This document shows, piece by piece, positions 1 to 8,018 of a stretch of 64,000 nt of DNA. The notes under the pieces were generated by a model that saw only the letters and a program-made list of their open reading frames with translations, ran no database searches and was not told the origin of the DNA. The position numbers were made by a program, and so were the translations under genes. This stretch comes from Nocardia bhagyanarayanae. Lineage in GTDB: Bacteria > Actinomycetota > Actinomycetes > Mycobacteriales > Mycobacteriaceae. The stretch covers positions 124,001 to 188,000 of the forward strand of contig NZ_VFPG01000002.1 in NCBI RefSeq assembly GCF_006716565.1, in the 5' to 3' direction. Numbering within the stretch: position 1 is the first letter of the stretch; each line of letters opens with the position of its first letter.

Positions 1-944
1 TTCATCCGGTCCAGCTCGTAGAGCGTGTGCGTGGCGCCGCCGCCGATCAGATCGTCGGCCATCTTCTCGGTGAACGCGGCGGGGACGCTGGTGTAGGTGA
101 GAAACAGGCGGATGGACGGCGGCAGCGCGCCGATCAGCTCGCCGACCAGGAAGTCGGACACCGCGCGCGGCGGCCGGGCCAAGACGCCGAGCGCTGCTGC
201 GCGATCGGGATTGGCGACCAGGTACATCGCGGTGATGCGGACCAGCGCCGCCCACCCGTGGGTCAGGTCGAGGACCGTGGCGAGTTCGGCGTCGTCCAGT
301 TCGCAATGGTGTTCGCGGCACAGCGCGGCGATTTCCGTGCTCGTCATCGCGAGGTCGGCGGCGCCCCACCGCGTCGATCGTTCGGTCAGCCCGATCAGGT
401 GCCAGTGCAGCGGCGGGTCGAAGCGACCGGAGACCACGGTGGTGACCGTCGGCGGCGCGTGCAGCAGGAAGTGTTCCAGCCCGGCCAGAGCGAGTGGCTC
501 GGCGACGAGGTGGGCGTCGTCGATGACGATCACCGTCGGCGTTCCGCGCGCGGTCAGAGCTGTGACGAGGTGGGCCGCGTCGAAACCGGGGGCGTCGACG
601 GTTCGGGGCTGCGGCGGGTTCGGCAGCCCGAGCTGATCGCGCAGCGCCTGCCACAGCGAGTGCCCTGGCTCGGGATGCTCGGACACCGAGATCCAGCCGA
701 GCGCGGGTCGGCGTGACGTCCGCGCCCGCAGTCGGCTCGCCCAGTCTGCGAGCAGGACGGTCTTGCCGCTTCCGGCGGGCGAGCAAATCAGTAGCACTCG
801 GTGCTCGTCACTGTCGACGATGGCGTCGAGTCGCTCGATCAGCGTCGTCCTGGCAATCGGCGCGGACGAGAACGACGGCATTTCCGGGGGAATTCCGCCG
901 CCGGCGGAGGTCGAACGTAGATCGGGGCCGTGCGAGATTGTCAC
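1..944 (-). CDS. LuxR-family (LAL/MalT-like) ATP-binding transcriptional regulator, C-terminus beyond window
   Basis: The visible part is the N-terminal 314 residues. A P-loop (PAGSGKT, residues 56-62) is followed by a Walker B-like run ending IDDAH and then by the helical region typical of STAND/MalT ATPases. The family is large ATP-dependent regulators with a C-terminal LuxR helix-turn-helix. That DNA-binding end would lie left of the window, so the assignment rests on the ATPase part only. The GTG start at 944 is chosen because AGGAGG lies 4 nt upstream and the P-loop is then at the usual distance from the N-terminus. The gene is divergent from the 32-residue peptide gene at 1164, so it could control that unit, but this is inference. 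A plain NTPase without a LuxR domain cannot be excluded. Confidence 0.8.
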   Translation of the reverse strand, partial: MTISHGPDLRSTSAGGGIPPEMPSFSSAPIARTTLIERLDAIVDSDEHRVLLICSPAGSGKTVLLADWASRLRARTSRRPALGWISVSEHPEPGHSLWQALRDQLGLPNPPQPRTVDAPGFDAAHLVTALTARGTPTVIVIDDAHLVAEPLALAGLEHFLLHAPPTVTTVVSGRFDPPLHWHLIGLTERSTRWGAADLAMTSTEIAALCREHHCELDDAELATVLDLTHGWAALVRITAMYLVANPDRAAALGVLARPPRAVSDFLVGELIGALPPSIRLFLTYTSVPAAFTEKMADDLIGGGATHTLYELDRM

Positions 945-1163
945 GGTGCCTCCTGGACCGACTGACGACATCTTTCGCGCTTGGCTCAGGAATCTGTGAT
1001 CGTTCGGTTGCCATCGTAAAGGCGTGCGCGCCGGAAATGCCCAGATGCTCCGGATATTCGAGCGTCCCGCTCAGGACGCACTGGCGTGTCATCGCCTTGA
1101 TGTGATCTTTGTCACCGATCTCGTGCGAGGCTTGCCGGGGTTCCCAACGGAAGAGGAGACACG

Positions 1164-1262
1164 ATGGAAATCCTGGATCTCGGGTCCGCCGTGTTCGACC
1201 TGGTCGAAACGGTGCTCGAAGTCGTCACGGATCTCATCGCCATTGCCACCGGCTCGGCGTGA
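1164..1262 (+). CDS. 32-residue hydrophobic/acidic peptide
   Basis: A very short reading frame starts at ATG 1164 behind a purine-rich GAGGAG ribosome site and ends at 1262. The product begins MEILDLGSAVFDLVETV and is an alternating hydrophobic/acidic helix with no Cys, Lys or Arg and a GSA end, so it looks amphipathic and could lie at a membrane. A 12-bp perfect terminator stem starts 12 nt after the stop, making a free-standing transcription unit. Similar tiny peptides are known in actinobacteria but I do not recognise a family. Function unknown. The main doubt is whether it is translated; start, ribosome site and terminator together argue that it is. Confidence 0.55.
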   Translation: MEILDLGSAVFDLVETVLEVVTDLIAIATGSA

Positions 1263-1274
1263 ACGAGTTCCCGA

Positions 1275-1303
1275 ACGCGGGGAGGGTGCGCCCCTCCCCG
1301 CGT
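1275..1303. terminator. Bidirectional terminator hairpin
   Basis: Perfect 12-bp stem (1275-1286 with 1292-1303) and a 5-nt loop, lying between the stop of the short peptide gene (1262) and the stop of the convergent GAF gene (1309). It can serve both. There is no clear T-run, which is usual for GC-rich actinobacteria. Confidence 0.75.
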
Positions 1304-1308
1304 CCACG

Positions 1309-1740
1309 TCACTCCTTCGCGCGGAAGGCGTTGGTGTGGTGGGAGTACATGTTCAACAGGCCGAGTACCTGCCCGTCGGAGACGAGTGGGTGACAGTACA
1401 GCGACCGTACGTCGAGTTCGCGCAGGTGGGCGCAATAGTCGCGCCAGCGCGATTCCGTGGCGAGGTCGGCGATCAAGATCCTCTTGTGCCGCCGGATGAC
1501 GTCCATGCCCGGCGAATCCGGAAATTCGAGGAGGGCCTGCTCCACTATCGCGGCCTGCTGATCGGAGCAGCCGACGACTTCGAGGCCGTCGAGTCCCCAG
1601 GCCGTGATGCCGACCAAGGGGTGATTGGGCAGCAGGCGCGCTATGTTCGCGGCGGCCTGCGCGGGTATCGCCGAGGGCTTGTTCGGGAAAAGGGTGACTG
1701 AACCGGGGAAATTCGTCGTGATGGGTCGGGTATCGAGCAT
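1309..1740 (-). CDS. Stand-alone GAF-domain protein
   Basis: 143 residues, nearly all one GAF fold: the segments VGITAWGLDGLEVVG, ALLEFPDSPG, the IADLATESRW turn and VRSLYCHPLVSDGQVLGLLNMYS are typical of actinobacterial GAF sensors. In this group GAF domains often precede an ANTAR RNA-binding domain, but here the protein stops at NAFRAKE directly after the GAF core, so there is no output domain. It may act as a partner or ligand-binding subunit; the ligand is unknown. The ATG at 1740 has GGAGTGAGG upstream. Its 3' end meets the shared hairpin at 1275-1303. Confidence 0.8.
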   Translation of the reverse strand: MLDTRPITTNFPGSVTLFPNKPSAIPAQAAANIARLLPNHPLVGITAWGLDGLEVVGCSDQQAAIVEQALLEFPDSPGMDVIRRHKRILIADLATESRWRDYCAHLRELDVRSLYCHPLVSDGQVLGLLNMYSHHTNAFRAKE

Positions 1741-2337
1741 TCGGACACCTCACTCCACGGCGCGCACCGGCGGCAGGGCCCACTGGGCCGACCTGCTGGT
1801 GTCTCCGGACGCGCCGACTTGCTGACCACCTGTGCAGCTGCCGCGTTGGCAGCGTCGCATCGCCCGTCCCCCGAACGGGCGCCTGCCACCGGTGTTCGAC
1901 CGGTGGCGGCGTGAACGGTTGCGCGCCTGGGCTTCTCAGAACCGCCGCCCAGGGTTTCCGGAGAGAACCGTTCACCTTCACGCGGGTCGCATGCTGCCGA
2001 GCAGCTATGTGACGGCCACCACATTAACACCGGGTGGTCGGTTCGGGTTCAACTTTTTCACGTTCGGTTCCGGACGGCCGATTCGGACGCGGGCGGCGCC
2101 GGCTCCGGTTGTTGGCCTCGTCACGCATGAAAAGGGCTGTGCCGCAACGGGAAACGACGTATTCTGCTGGTCAGGTCCCGCGCGGCCGACCGCAACGAGG
2201 CGTTTTGTATCCGGCGACCAACTTTCGGTCGTTCTTTCTCTAGATTGCCCAGTGACAGCGCCCGCTCCGCCGCCCGATACTCGCAGCATCGGTTGATGGC
2301 TACTGCACGGCAACGTTGCTGGCGGAACGGAGTGGAC
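1741..2337. other. 597-bp interval without a convincing gene
   Basis: Lies between the divergent GAF gene (-) and the small gene at 2338 (+). Reading frames here have no recognisable protein and poor starts. The left half holds the inverted-repeat cluster listed separately; the right half (about 1990-2330) is less GC-rich than its surroundings and probably holds the promoters of both flanking genes. No confident -10/-35 pair is called. Confidence 0.6.
1861..1975. repeat. Cluster of perfect inverted repeats, possible structured RNA or mobile-element remnant
   Basis: Three adjacent foldable units: CGCCCGT/ACGGGCG (1861-1867 with 1875-1881); GCCACCGGT/ACCGGTGGC (1885-1893 with 1899-1907, 5-nt loop); and a nested pair in which GTGAACGGTT (1911-1920) pairs with AACCGTTCAC (1966-1975) around an inner CCTGGGC/GCCCAGG stem (1926-1932 with 1947-1953). 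The outer 65-bp element looks like a small cruciform or MITE-type palindrome. I see no target-site duplication. Confidence 0.6.
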
Positions 2338-2544
2338 ATGTCGCTCGCACACCCCTGTCCGGACAACGACCTGCTCGGCCACGGCGGTGACGCCGGAGTC
2401 GTCGCGCGATTCACCGACCGCGCCCTTCGCCGCTTCGCCCAGACCGTCGAAGGGCTTCCCGAGGCCACGATGGAAGAGATTCTCGCGGTGGTGGACCTGT
2501 TCCGTATCGCAGAAGGTGTGCACGTCGGCGTGCGGGACGTCTGA
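2338..2544 (+). CDS. Conserved-looking 68-residue hypothetical protein
   Basis: Starts at ATG 2338 with GGAG in the upstream spacer and ends at 2544. The frame is open further upstream, but the part before 2338 is compositionally unlike protein. Residues 25-60 form a likely amphipathic helix pair (RFTDRALRRFAQTVEGL, then MEEILAVVDLFRIAEG). No catalytic motif, signal peptide or membrane segment. It is convergent with the acetyltransferase gene, with only 7 nt between stops. Function unknown. Confidence 0.5.
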   Translation: MSLAHPCPDNDLLGHGGDAGVVARFTDRALRRFAQTVEGLPEATMEEILAVVDLFRIAEGVHVGVRDV

Positions 2545-2551
2545 GGTCCGG

Positions 2552-3274
2552 CTACGAGGCCGTGTGGTGCGCGTCGCCGGCGGGCGCGGGCGGGCTATCG
2601 CTCCCGCCCCGGGAAACGCCGACGGGCGGACCGTCGCCGATAGTGGTCGCGACGAGCCGTTCACCGTTGGCCGGGTCCAGTTGCGCGGGCACGCCGAGAA
2701 CGGGGGAGAGGTCGATGCTCTCGCCCGGTCCCAGAACTCGAAAGCCGCGGTCGTTGCAGAGGCGGTCGACGTCGGTGTCCGCGGTGCACGACCCGTACAT
2801 CAGCCGGACTCGACCGGCGGCCGCGCGATCCGCCGCGTACCGCAGCAGGCTCGCGCCGACGCCCTCGCCCCGGAACTCCGGCTCCACCGCGAGCACGCCC
2901 ACTTTCATCAGGCCGACGAGCGCGCGTGTCTGCGCGGCGGTGCCCCACGGCTCGAGGCGGTGCAGCACAAGGGCTTCGGGCCCGGCGTAGAGGCCGCCGA
3001 TGACCTCGCGATCGCGTTGGGCCACCAGGACCAGGCTGCGCGCGGCCACCGCACCGGCCAGCCCGCCCTTGCCCGCGGCCGCCGAGATCGCGCGGACGCC
3101 CGAGGGTGCGATGGCGGAGGCGAGCAGGCCGCGCCGCTGCGCTTGGGCGAGTTCCTGGCCGTAGCCGCCGAGCGGAGTGTCGCCGATGCCCGCCAGTGCG
3201 CACCACCGCGGGTAGCTGACCTCGATCTCGGCCGCCGACGCGTACGAGATCGTCACTCGTGCTGGTGAACCCAT
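2552..3274 (-). CDS. GNAT-family N-acetyltransferase
   Basis: 240 residues. The acetyl-CoA-binding region is seen near residues 125-150: VGVLAVEPEFRGEGVGASLL contains the Q/RxxGxG/A loop as RGEGVG, preceded by a beta-bulge strand. The N-terminal 80 residues are less conserved, as is usual, and the acceptor is unknown. ATG 3274 is preferred over GTG 3280 because AAGGGG lies 8 nt before the ATG but only 2 nt before the GTG. The C-terminal 20 residues are Gly/Pro/Ser-rich and probably disordered. The gene follows the M3 peptidase gene on the same strand with a 181-bp gap, so it probably has its own promoter. Confidence 0.85.
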   Translation of the reverse strand: MGSPARVTISYASAAEIEVSYPRWCALAGIGDTPLGGYGQELAQAQRRGLLASAIAPSGVRAISAAAGKGGLAGAVAARSLVLVAQRDREVIGGLYAGPEALVLHRLEPWGTAAQTRALVGLMKVGVLAVEPEFRGEGVGASLLRYAADRAAAGRVRLMYGSCTADTDVDRLCNDRGFRVLGPGESIDLSPVLGVPAQLDPANGERLVATTIGDGPPVGVSRGGSDSPPAPAGDAHHTAS

Positions 3275-3409
3275 GTGCACAACCCCTTATAGCTCCGTGG
3301 GACCGGCCGTCGGCGCCGCGAGCGGCTGGCGTCGCCGAGCGCGTCGCACGGTGCGCGCTCGGTCGCGGTGCAGACCGCTTGGGCCGCGGCGCCGACCTGG
3401 CGCCACTCA

Positions 3410-3425
3410 GTGTACAGTTGTGCAC
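3410..3425. promoter_or_regulatory. Imperfect 16-bp palindrome upstream of the GNAT gene
   Basis: GTGTACAGTTGTGCAC matches its own reverse complement at 12 of 16 positions and lies about 135 bp upstream of the acetyltransferase start. The half-site GTGCACAAC recurs at 3276-3284 over the ribosome site. Possible operator; no regulator is identified. Confidence 0.3.
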
Positions 3426-3455
3426 CCAGTCGCGCGTCGTCCGGTCGCGAGCGGG

Positions 3456-5501
3456 TCAGCTCACCAGCCCTCGGCGAGTCAGCAGCGGTTCGATCTCCGG
3501 TGCGCGCCCCCGGAAGGATTCGAAGGCCGCGAGCGGATCCACCGAACCGCCGCGGGAGAGCAGTTCGCGCCGGAAGGTCTCGCCCTTCTCGCGGATCGGT
3601 GCGGCGCCGTCCTCGAACCATTGCACGGTGTCGGCGTCCAACACCTCGCTCCAGATGTAGGAGTAGTAGCCCGCCGCGTAGCCGCCGGCGAAGACGTGGG
3701 CGAAGTAGCCGGTCCGGTACCGGGGCGGGATCGTGTCCATGGCGACTCCCGCTTTCTCGAGCGCCTGCCGCTCGAACGCCTCGGGGTCGACATCGGCGAG
3801 CGCGTCGGGCCCTGGCACGCGGTGCCACGCCCAGTCCAGCAGCGCCGCGGCCAGGTAGTCGACGGTGCGGAAACCCTCGCCGAACCGTGCGGCCTCGGCC
3901 ATCCGCTCGACGAGCTCGGCGGGCATCGGCTCGCCGGTCTCGACATGTTTGGCGTAGTTGGCCAGCACCTCCGGCCGGTCCATCCACATCTCGTTGACCT
4001 GCGAGGGGAATTCGACGAAGTCGCGCGGCACCTCGGTCCCGGCGAAGAAGGGGAACCGGACGTCCGAGAACAAGCCGTGCAGCGCGTGCCCGAACTCGTG
4101 GAAGAGCGTGCGGACGTTGTCCCAGGTGAGCAGGGCGGGCTCGCCCGCGGGCGGCTTGGCGATGTTCAGGTTGTTGACCACCACCGGTCGCGTCCCCAGC
4201 AGCCGCGACTGACCGACCAATTCGTTCATCCACGCGCCGCCGCGCTTGGACGGCCTGGCGAAGAAGTCGCCGAGAAACAATCCGAGCGCGCTGCCGTCCG
4301 CGTCGAACACCTCGAAGACGCGGACCTCCGGGTGGTAGCCCACCAGATCGGTGCGCTCGACGAAGCTGATTCCGTAGACCTGCTCGGCGGCGAAGAACAC
4401 GCCGTCCCGCAGCACCCGCTCGAGCTCGAAGTAGGGGCGCAGCGCCTCGGTGTCCAGCGAAAAGCGTTCCGCCCTCAGCTTTTCCGACCAGTACTGCCAA
4501 TCCCACGCGCGCAGCTCGGCGTCCGCGTCGTCGGCGCGCATGGCCGCCGCGAGCTCCGCGGCCTCCCGTTCGGCATTGGCGACGGCGGGCGGGACCAGCC
4601 GTCCCAGCATCTCCTCCACCGCCCCAGCGGTTTTCGCGGTCTGGTCTTCGACCGCGTAGGCCGCGTGGTCCTGGTAGCCGAGCAGCGCCGCTCGCTCGGC
4701 TCGCAGTGCGGCGATTCGGACGGCGAGGTGAGCGTTGCGGCCGTCCGCGCCGAATCCGCGCTCGAGCGAGGCCTCGAGCATCCTGCGCCGTACCTCCCGG
4801 TCGGCCAGCTCGGCGAGGACGGGCTGGTTCGACACGTTCTGGAGGCGCAGCGCCCACGCGCCCTCCCGGCCCAGCGAGCGGGCGTTCTCGGCCGCGGCCG
4901 TCACCGCAGTGGAACCCAGGCCCGCCAGCTCCTGCTCGCTCTCCACGACCAAGGCTGCGGCATTGGTCGCGGCCAGCAGGTTCTGCCCAAACTCGGTTGC
5001 CGCCGTAGCCAATTCCGCATTGAGCTCGCGTAAGCGCGCCTGCCCTTCGGCATCCAGTCGCGCGCCCGCTCGGACGAACCGAATGTGGTACTGCTCCAAC
5101 AGCCGAGCTTCCTCGGCGTCCAGCCCGAGCTGCTCGCGTTCCCGGTACAGCGAGTCGATCCTGGCGAACAGCTTCGGATCGAGATACACCGCGTCCCGGT
5201 GCGCGGCGAGCCGCGGCGAGATCTCCGCCTCGATCGCCTCGATCCGCTCGTTCGAATCCGAACCGACGATATTGAAGAACACATTCGACACCCGCGTCAG
5301 CAGCGCACCCGAACGCTCCAGCGCCACAACGGTATCCTCGAACGTCGCCTTCCCCGCACCGGCCGTGATCACCCCGATCTCGGCCAACTGCTCCGCCATC
5401 CCCCGCTCGAACGCGGGCAGATAATGCTCGTCGCGAATCTCCGCGAACGGCGGCAGCTCGTAGGGCAGCGCACTGCGCTCGAAGAACGGGTTGCTCGTCA
5501 T
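3456..5501 (-). CDS. dcp: M3-family zinc oligopeptidase / peptidyl-dipeptidase (Dcp-like)
   Basis: 681 residues, the usual size of Dcp/oligopeptidase A. Zinc site HEFGH at residues 468-472 and the downstream glutamate ligand in VEFPSQ (E497); the family's YFxRxGK-like stretch is represented by LGLFLGDFFARPSKRGGAW near 407-424. These enzymes cut short peptides in the cytoplasm, and no signal peptide is present. The ATG at 5501 starts MTSNPFFERSALPYELPPF, the normal N-terminus of actinobacterial members. Whether it removes C-terminal dipeptides (Dcp) or cuts internally (OpdA) cannot be told from sequence. It stands alone, divergent from the TerD-nuclease gene. Confidence 0.93.
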   Translation of the reverse strand: MTSNPFFERSALPYELPPFAEIRDEHYLPAFERGMAEQLAEIGVITAGAGKATFEDTVVALERSGALLTRVSNVFFNIVGSDSNERIEAIEAEISPRLAAHRDAVYLDPKLFARIDSLYREREQLGLDAEEARLLEQYHIRFVRAGARLDAEGQARLRELNAELATAATEFGQNLLAATNAAALVVESEQELAGLGSTAVTAAAENARSLGREGAWALRLQNVSNQPVLAELADREVRRRMLEASLERGFGADGRNAHLAVRIAALRAERAALLGYQDHAAYAVEDQTAKTAGAVEEMLGRLVPPAVANAEREAAELAAAMRADDADAELRAWDWQYWSEKLRAERFSLDTEALRPYFELERVLRDGVFFAAEQVYGISFVERTDLVGYHPEVRVFEVFDADGSALGLFLGDFFARPSKRGGAWMNELVGQSRLLGTRPVVVNNLNIAKPPAGEPALLTWDNVRTLFHEFGHALHGLFSDVRFPFFAGTEVPRDFVEFPSQVNEMWMDRPEVLANYAKHVETGEPMPAELVERMAEAARFGEGFRTVDYLAAALLDWAWHRVPGPDALADVDPEAFERQALEKAGVAMDTIPPRYRTGYFAHVFAGGYAAGYYSYIWSEVLDADTVQWFEDGAAPIREKGETFRRELLSRGGSVDPLAAFESFRGRAPEIEPLLTRRGLVS

Positions 5502-5761
5502 GCGAGAACTCTATGCCCGCCCCCCACACCCCCGACAACGCTTTCCCGCAGCCACCCGCCGCCGACGGCGAATCGCAGGGTCGGCCCAAGGTAGTGATAC
5601 GAGTTCTACTCGAATGTGAGATGTGTAACACACGTCCGCTCCCGGCCGAATAGTTCTGCGGCACCGCTGGATTGCGGTGCGATGCAATGGGGGTCGGTAT
5701 CCGAATCAGCTGAACCCGATTGTCTGTGACGCATGTTCCGAACCAGAAAGGGCTGTCAGCT

Positions 5762-7792
5762 GTGACGTCTCCGATGCTGTCCAAGGGCCAGAACGTTCCG
5801 CTGCCGGACGATGTCGATCGCATCGATGTCGTCATCGGATGGACCGAATCGGAGATCGAAGTCGATGCGTCAGCGCTATTGCTCGGAGCCGATCGACGGG
5901 TCGGGTCCGATGCCGACTTCATTTTCTACAACCAACCTGAATCGACCGACGGATCGGTCCGGTTCCTCGGTACCAGTGCGACCGAGGAGGGTGCACAAGC
6001 TCGGATCGCGATCGATCTGTCGGCTGTGCCGGACAGCGTCCACACGGTTGCACTCGCGGGCAGCGTCGGAGTCGGGACGTTCGGAGATCTCGGCAAACTC
6101 GCGCTCCGGGTCGTCGACGCTGCCGGATTGTCGCTGGCCGAGTATGTAACCGCGGACGCAACCATGGAGTCGGCGTTCGTATTCGGCGAGATCTACCGTC
6201 GCGGCGGGGCGTGGAAGGTCCGTGCTGTCGGGCAGGGGTGGGAGTCGGGGCTGGCGGGTCTTGCCAAGGACTTCGGCGTCGACGTCGATGACGCCGAACC
6301 CGAAACAGGCTGTACAGAACCGGATTCCGCACCAGCGAGTGAGCCGGATCCTGCCGCGCCCGTAGAACCAGTTGCCGCAGAGCCCGATGGCCAGCCGCAG
6401 CAGGCGCCCGCATCAGGTGCCCGAGCAAGCGGACAGGGTCGCGGTGTCAGAACGGCCAAACGGGCGTTGAAGAAGGCCAAGCCCCTCGAATTCAGGCTCG
6501 CCGAACTGGACACCTGGCAACCGGCGCGATTGTTCTCGGTAGTCGGCGTCGGAGCGGGGGAGGAGCAGGAGCGTCGCGCCACATCGGCACTGATCGGCAC
6601 GATGCAAGCTGTCCGGCCATTCGCACGTGCGGTGTGCGCCAGGATGGGCGCCCCGGTCGGCGCATTCGAGGGGTACGTCGAGGTGCAATACGAACGCGGT
6701 GAATCGAAGGTGATACCGGATGCCGTCCTGAAGGTTTCGCGAGGTAGCCGGGTGTGGACCGGATTGCTCGAGGTCAAGACGGGAAACGGCAAGCTCAAAC
6801 GTGATCAGCTCGAGAGCTATCTGGATGTGGCGCGTAAAAAGAAGTACGACGCGGTAGTCAGCTTGTCGAACGACGTTCCCGCGAGCCCGGGAGAGCTCCC
6901 GGTCGAAGTCGACCGCCGCAAGCTGGCCAAAGTGGCTTTGCGGCATCTGTCCTGGGCGGAAGTGGCGCACGAAGCCCGAATGTTGCTCTCGCACGGCGGC
7001 ATCGACAACGAATTGCAGGCCTGGATACTCGGTGAGTTCTTGCGCTACCTCGACCACCCCCGCTCCGGGGCAACCGAGTTCGTCGACATGGGTCGGCACT
7101 GGGTGGCGGTTCGGGATTCGGTGACGGCGGGTACTTTGCGTGCGGGTGATCAGAAGGCACTGACGGTCGCGGACACATGGGTGTCGTTGTCGAGGCACCT
7201 CGCCTTGCGATTGACTGCCGAACTCGGTGTCACGGTCAAGCACATACTGCCCCGGCGTCACCGCTCTGACCCGGCTGCCCGCAACGCCGCGGTCGCGGAG
7301 CGGCTCGCGGCGGATGGCACGTTCGAAGCCGTGCTGCGCATCCCCGATACCGCGGGAGATCTGGTCGTGATCGCCGACGTGCGCACGAACAAGGTTCGGT
7401 GCCGCACGGTTCTCGACGCGCCGAACGAGGGGTCGTCCGGTCGCCGCATGTCGTGGTTGCTCAGGCAACTCGAGGATGCCCCTGGCGATGTGCAGGTCGA
7501 GGCTGTGTTCTCGGAGCGCGGCAACGAGGCATGCGAGCACCTCGCGACGGTGCGCGCGAATCCGAAAGTGCTGACCGACGGTCGTTCGGGTGCGATCGTG
7601 TCGTTCTCGTTGGAGCAGACCTTCCCGATGGGCAACCGGAGAGCCGGTACCGCGGCTAGTTTCATCTCCAGCGTCACCTCGGCGACCGACGCGTTCTACG
7701 GGTCGGTGGTACAGCCGTTGCGCGGATGGGTGCCCGCCGCACCCAAACAGCCGGAGCAAGTGCAGTCCGAGGCCGCGGCATCCACAGAGTGA
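5762..7792 (+). CDS. TerD-domain protein fused to a PD-(D/E)XK-like nuclease domain
   Basis: 676 residues. Residues 1-180 are a TerD/TerZ fold: LSKGQNVPLP at the start, DVVIGW, then acidic stretches and SAFVFGEIYRRGGAWKVRAVGQGW. TerD domains bind calcium and work in Ter stress systems. An Ala/Pro/Glu linker (about 185-240) follows. Residues 255-370 hold a nuclease-like core: D320 in IPDAVL, LEVKTG (E337, K339) and QLESY (Q349, Y353), matching the D-ExK plus QxxxY pattern of RecB-like PD-(D/E)XK enzymes. Residues 370-676 are unassigned. GTG 5762 is preferred over TTG 5720: AAAGGG lies 9 nt upstream and TerD proteins begin with SKGxN. No other ter gene is adjacent. Nuclease activity is inferred from motifs only. 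Confidence 0.8.
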   Translation: MTSPMLSKGQNVPLPDDVDRIDVVIGWTESEIEVDASALLLGADRRVGSDADFIFYNQPESTDGSVRFLGTSATEEGAQARIAIDLSAVPDSVHTVALAGSVGVGTFGDLGKLALRVVDAAGLSLAEYVTADATMESAFVFGEIYRRGGAWKVRAVGQGWESGLAGLAKDFGVDVDDAEPETGCTEPDSAPASEPDPAAPVEPVAAEPDGQPQQAPASGARASGQGRGVRTAKRALKKAKPLEFRLAELDTWQPARLFSVVGVGAGEEQERRATSALIGTMQAVRPFARAVCARMGAPVGAFEGYVEVQYERGESKVIPDAVLKVSRGSRVWTGLLEVKTGNGKLKRDQLESYLDVARKKKYDAVVSLSNDVPASPGELPVEVDRRKLAKVALRHLSWAEVAHEARMLLSHGGIDNELQAWILGEFLRYLDHPRSGATEFVDMGRHWVAVRDSVTAGTLRAGDQKALTVADTWVSLSRHLALRLTAELGVTVKHILPRRHRSDPAARNAAVAERLAADGTFEAVLRIPDTAGDLVVIADVRTNKVRCRTVLDAPNEGSSGRRMSWLLRQLEDAPGDVQVEAVFSERGNEACEHLATVRANPKVLTDGRSGAIVSFSLEQTFPMGNRRAGTAASFISSVTSATDAFYGSVVQPLRGWVPAAPKQPEQVQSEAAASTE

Positions 7793-7838
7793 TGGGTCTG
7801 GCCTCGGAACCTCACCGCCGGGTGCGCCGACGCGCGGC

Positions 7839-7850
7839 TATCGTGGAGGC
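7839..7850 (+). promoter_or_regulatory. Probable leaderless promoter (-10 TATCGT)
   Basis: TATCGT at 7839-7844 lies six bases before the GTG at 7851, the spacing expected if transcription begins at the start codon. The purines just before the GTG are too close to act as a ribosome site. Confidence 0.5.
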
Positions 7851-8012
7851 GTGGGCATCATCGGCGAGCTGTTCGGCAACAAGCTGAACGACGAGGGCAG
7901 CGAGGACAGCGACGGACAGCTGCACGAGCCGCGCGTCGACGTGGATCTGGACGCGGGCGTAGTCCGGTTGTCCGCCCCGGCGCGGTCGAACGAGAACGAC
8001 ACCACCGGCTGA
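7851..8012 (+). CDS. 53-residue hypothetical protein, probably leaderless
   Basis: Small acidic protein starting MGIIGELFGNKL and ending in a disordered Asn/Thr tail. An N-terminal amphipathic helix is followed by a VDVDLDAGVVRLS strand-like stretch. No known family recognised. The GTG at 7851 is supported by a -10 element at leaderless spacing and by its position directly after the TerD-nuclease gene (58-bp gap). It ends 7 bp before the convergent transporter gene stops. Confidence 0.5.
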   Translation: MGIIGELFGNKLNDEGSEDSDGQLHEPRVDVDLDAGVVRLSAPARSNENDTTG

Positions 8013-8018
8013 CCGCGT

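Noticed and set aside
1112..1981. Minus-strand 289-codon frame overlapping the GAF gene
   Set aside because: Different frame from the GAF protein, Arg/Pro-rich, crosses the terminator hairpin.
3253..5922. Longer minus-strand frame overlapping the M3 peptidase gene
   Set aside because: Translation is Arg/Gly-rich noise in another frame; the peptidase frame has the HEFGH site and correct length.
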